The notes under the pieces are model-generated. The model was not told the DNA's origin. It did not search any database and saw nothing but the letters and a program-made list of their open reading frames with translations. Of a stretch of 27,002 nt of DNA, positions 26,093-27,002 are shown piece after piece. Origin of the DNA: Priapulus caudatus (lineage: Eukaryota; Priapulida; Priapulimorpha; Priapulimorphida; Priapulidae); NCBI RefSeq assembly GCF_000485595.1, contig NW_014577113.1:539442-566443 (forward strand), written 5' to 3'. The position numbers were made by a program, and so were the translations under genes. Positions within the stretch are counted from its first letter, which is position 1, and every line of letters begins with the position of its first letter.

Positions 26093-27002
26093 TCAATTTA
26101 ATACAATAGTTTCTACATATTTATTAATAAGAAACATCTTAAGATTAGATTTAAAGGAATTCAGATTGCTTACTTTTATTGATTGAGGTATATCATTCCA
26201 GCACTTTACTCCCTAGAATTTTAGTGAGTTTTGTCCTAATGATGTTAAAGTACGAGGGAGATGATATTGAGAGTGAACTGTATAACGTGTATATAACTTT
26301 TACTGGATGTAGTATATATTTAGGTGATGGTCAGGTGCCCAGCTCAGCACTGCATAATGAACATAAGGGTATGCTAAAGCATAATAAACCTGTAGGAGAG
26401 TAGATATATCTGTATAATGTCTTAATCTAGATATAATTCCTGCCACTTTAGCAAGTTTTGTGCTGAGAACTTTTATATGCGATGACCATTTTAAATTATT
26501 ATCTATATATACACCCAAATATTTTATCGATTGAGTCTGTTCTATGCTCTGGTTGTCGATGGCAATATTAAATAAGTTCCTATTAATTTTTTTATTTGAT
26601 ATGATCAAGTATTTCGTCTTACCATAGTTTATTGAGAGCCTATTAGCCAGCATCCAATTATTAATCTTATCTATCTCAACATTTACTATATTTTCCAGAT
26701 CCATTATGTTATCTTCCAAAATAAATAAATTTGTATTGTCAGCAAACAATCTAGTGTTAAAGGCAGATGCAATAGGTAGGTCATTTATATATATCAGGAA
26801 AAGCAATGGTCATAAAGTCGATCCTTGCGGAACCCCACAAGTGATATCAACCAGATTAGATTTCACATTACCTATAGATGTATACTGCTTCCTATTTTTT
26901 AGGTAATTTTCAAACAGCTTTAATCCTACCCCTCCCCCCTAATTCCATAATGTTCTAATTTACCTAGTAATATACTGTGTTGAACAGTATCGAATGCCTT
27001 TG
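26093..27002 (-). pseudogene. LINE reverse transcriptase, C-terminal part, inactivated
   Basis: RT blocks in order: 'KAFDTVQHSILLGKLEHYGI' (the F-D-x-V motif), 'LFENYLKNRKQYTS', 'GVPQGSTL', 'PLLFLIYINDLP', 'FADNTNLF', 'NYGKTKYLI', 'KYLGVYIDNNLKWSSHI', then the thumb and C-terminal 'KCWNDIPQSIKVSNLNSFKS' to a TGA at 26093-26095. Lesions: a frameshift at the G-run near 26933; a TGA between 'GSTL' and 'PLLF'; the catalytic FADD changed to FADN; a TAA after 'NIYYIQ' (26300-26302); and a TAG before 'GVKCWND'. It cannot make active enzyme. The protein directs target-primed reverse transcription in intact relatives. Confidence 0.9.

Larger units (their letters stand above)
25159..27002 (-). mobile_element. 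CR1/L2-like LINE, 3' portion, dead
   Basis: The reverse-transcriptase end of a non-LTR retrotransposon on the minus strand. Its 5' part continues past the right edge. In order from right to left it has a broken RT frame (27002-26093), an AT-rich 3' UTR with a minisatellite, a hairpin (25298-25259), AATAAA (25187-25182), and a tail of three AAATCTTG units (25182-25159). A short 3' tandem repeat instead of poly(A), and the RT type, point to the CR1/L2 group. It is inserted in the ACAD9 intron 72 bp before the exon at 25086. The target-site duplication cannot be checked because the 5' end is outside. Confidence 0.85.

Noticed and set aside
26179-26906. Plus-strand frames over the LINE
   Set aside because: They are antisense shadows of the reverse transcriptase, which is clear on the minus strand.

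Overview
This is a stretch of animal nuclear DNA, most likely from a marine invertebrate, in a draft long-read assembly. The species cannot be named. The evidence is GC-rich exons with GT/AG borders set in microsatellite-crowded introns, a CR1/L2-like non-LTR retrotransposon, and three assembly joins (single Ns at 1552 and 7971, and 25 Ns at 16898-16922).

One gene dominates and lies on the minus strand: an orthologue of ACAD9, the mitochondrial acyl-CoA dehydrogenase family member that in vertebrates is both a long-chain acyl-CoA dehydrogenase and a complex I assembly factor. In transcription order I read exons at 25086-24985, 16475-16325, 15911-15809, 15312-15163 and 13163-12973. Next come degraded exon material at 11540-10130 and 9620-9130, and candidate exons at 8504-8450 and 8102-8032. 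Then follow 7923-7740 and 5648-5553 (firm), 4280-4224 (probable), 3348-3277 (candidate last exon) and a probable 3' UTR ending near 2670. Wherever both sides are readable, splice phases agree, except at the last junction. The N-terminal exons lie beyond the right edge. The exon for the segment between 'PEEYG' and 'GSDAAS' was not found.

Region by region: 1-2670 is simple repeats plus a duplicated block either side of an N. 2670-5650 holds the gene's 3' end with CA repeats and a 20-bp array that turns back on itself. 5650-9080 holds C-terminal exons, an interspersed two-unit repeat and a telomere-like minisatellite. 9080-12970 is a confusing zone in which pieces of at least two exons recur in broken form. 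12970-16900 is the cleanest part: four good exons separated by 42-, 28-, 29-, 43- and 14-bp arrays. 17021-21070 is a stretched, corrupted, colinear second copy of about 15105-16705. 21070-24980 is GATAT and purine tracts plus an unrecognised GC-rich segment. 25159-27002 is the 3' part of a dead LINE inserted in the ACAD9 intron, in the same orientation.

No new biochemical system is apparent. The most notable pattern is that splice junctions of ACAD9 are repeatedly copied inside tandem arrays. The 43-bp array does this in clean sequence. Elsewhere the copies look like unpolished read data, and raw-read checks are needed to separate biology from artefact.
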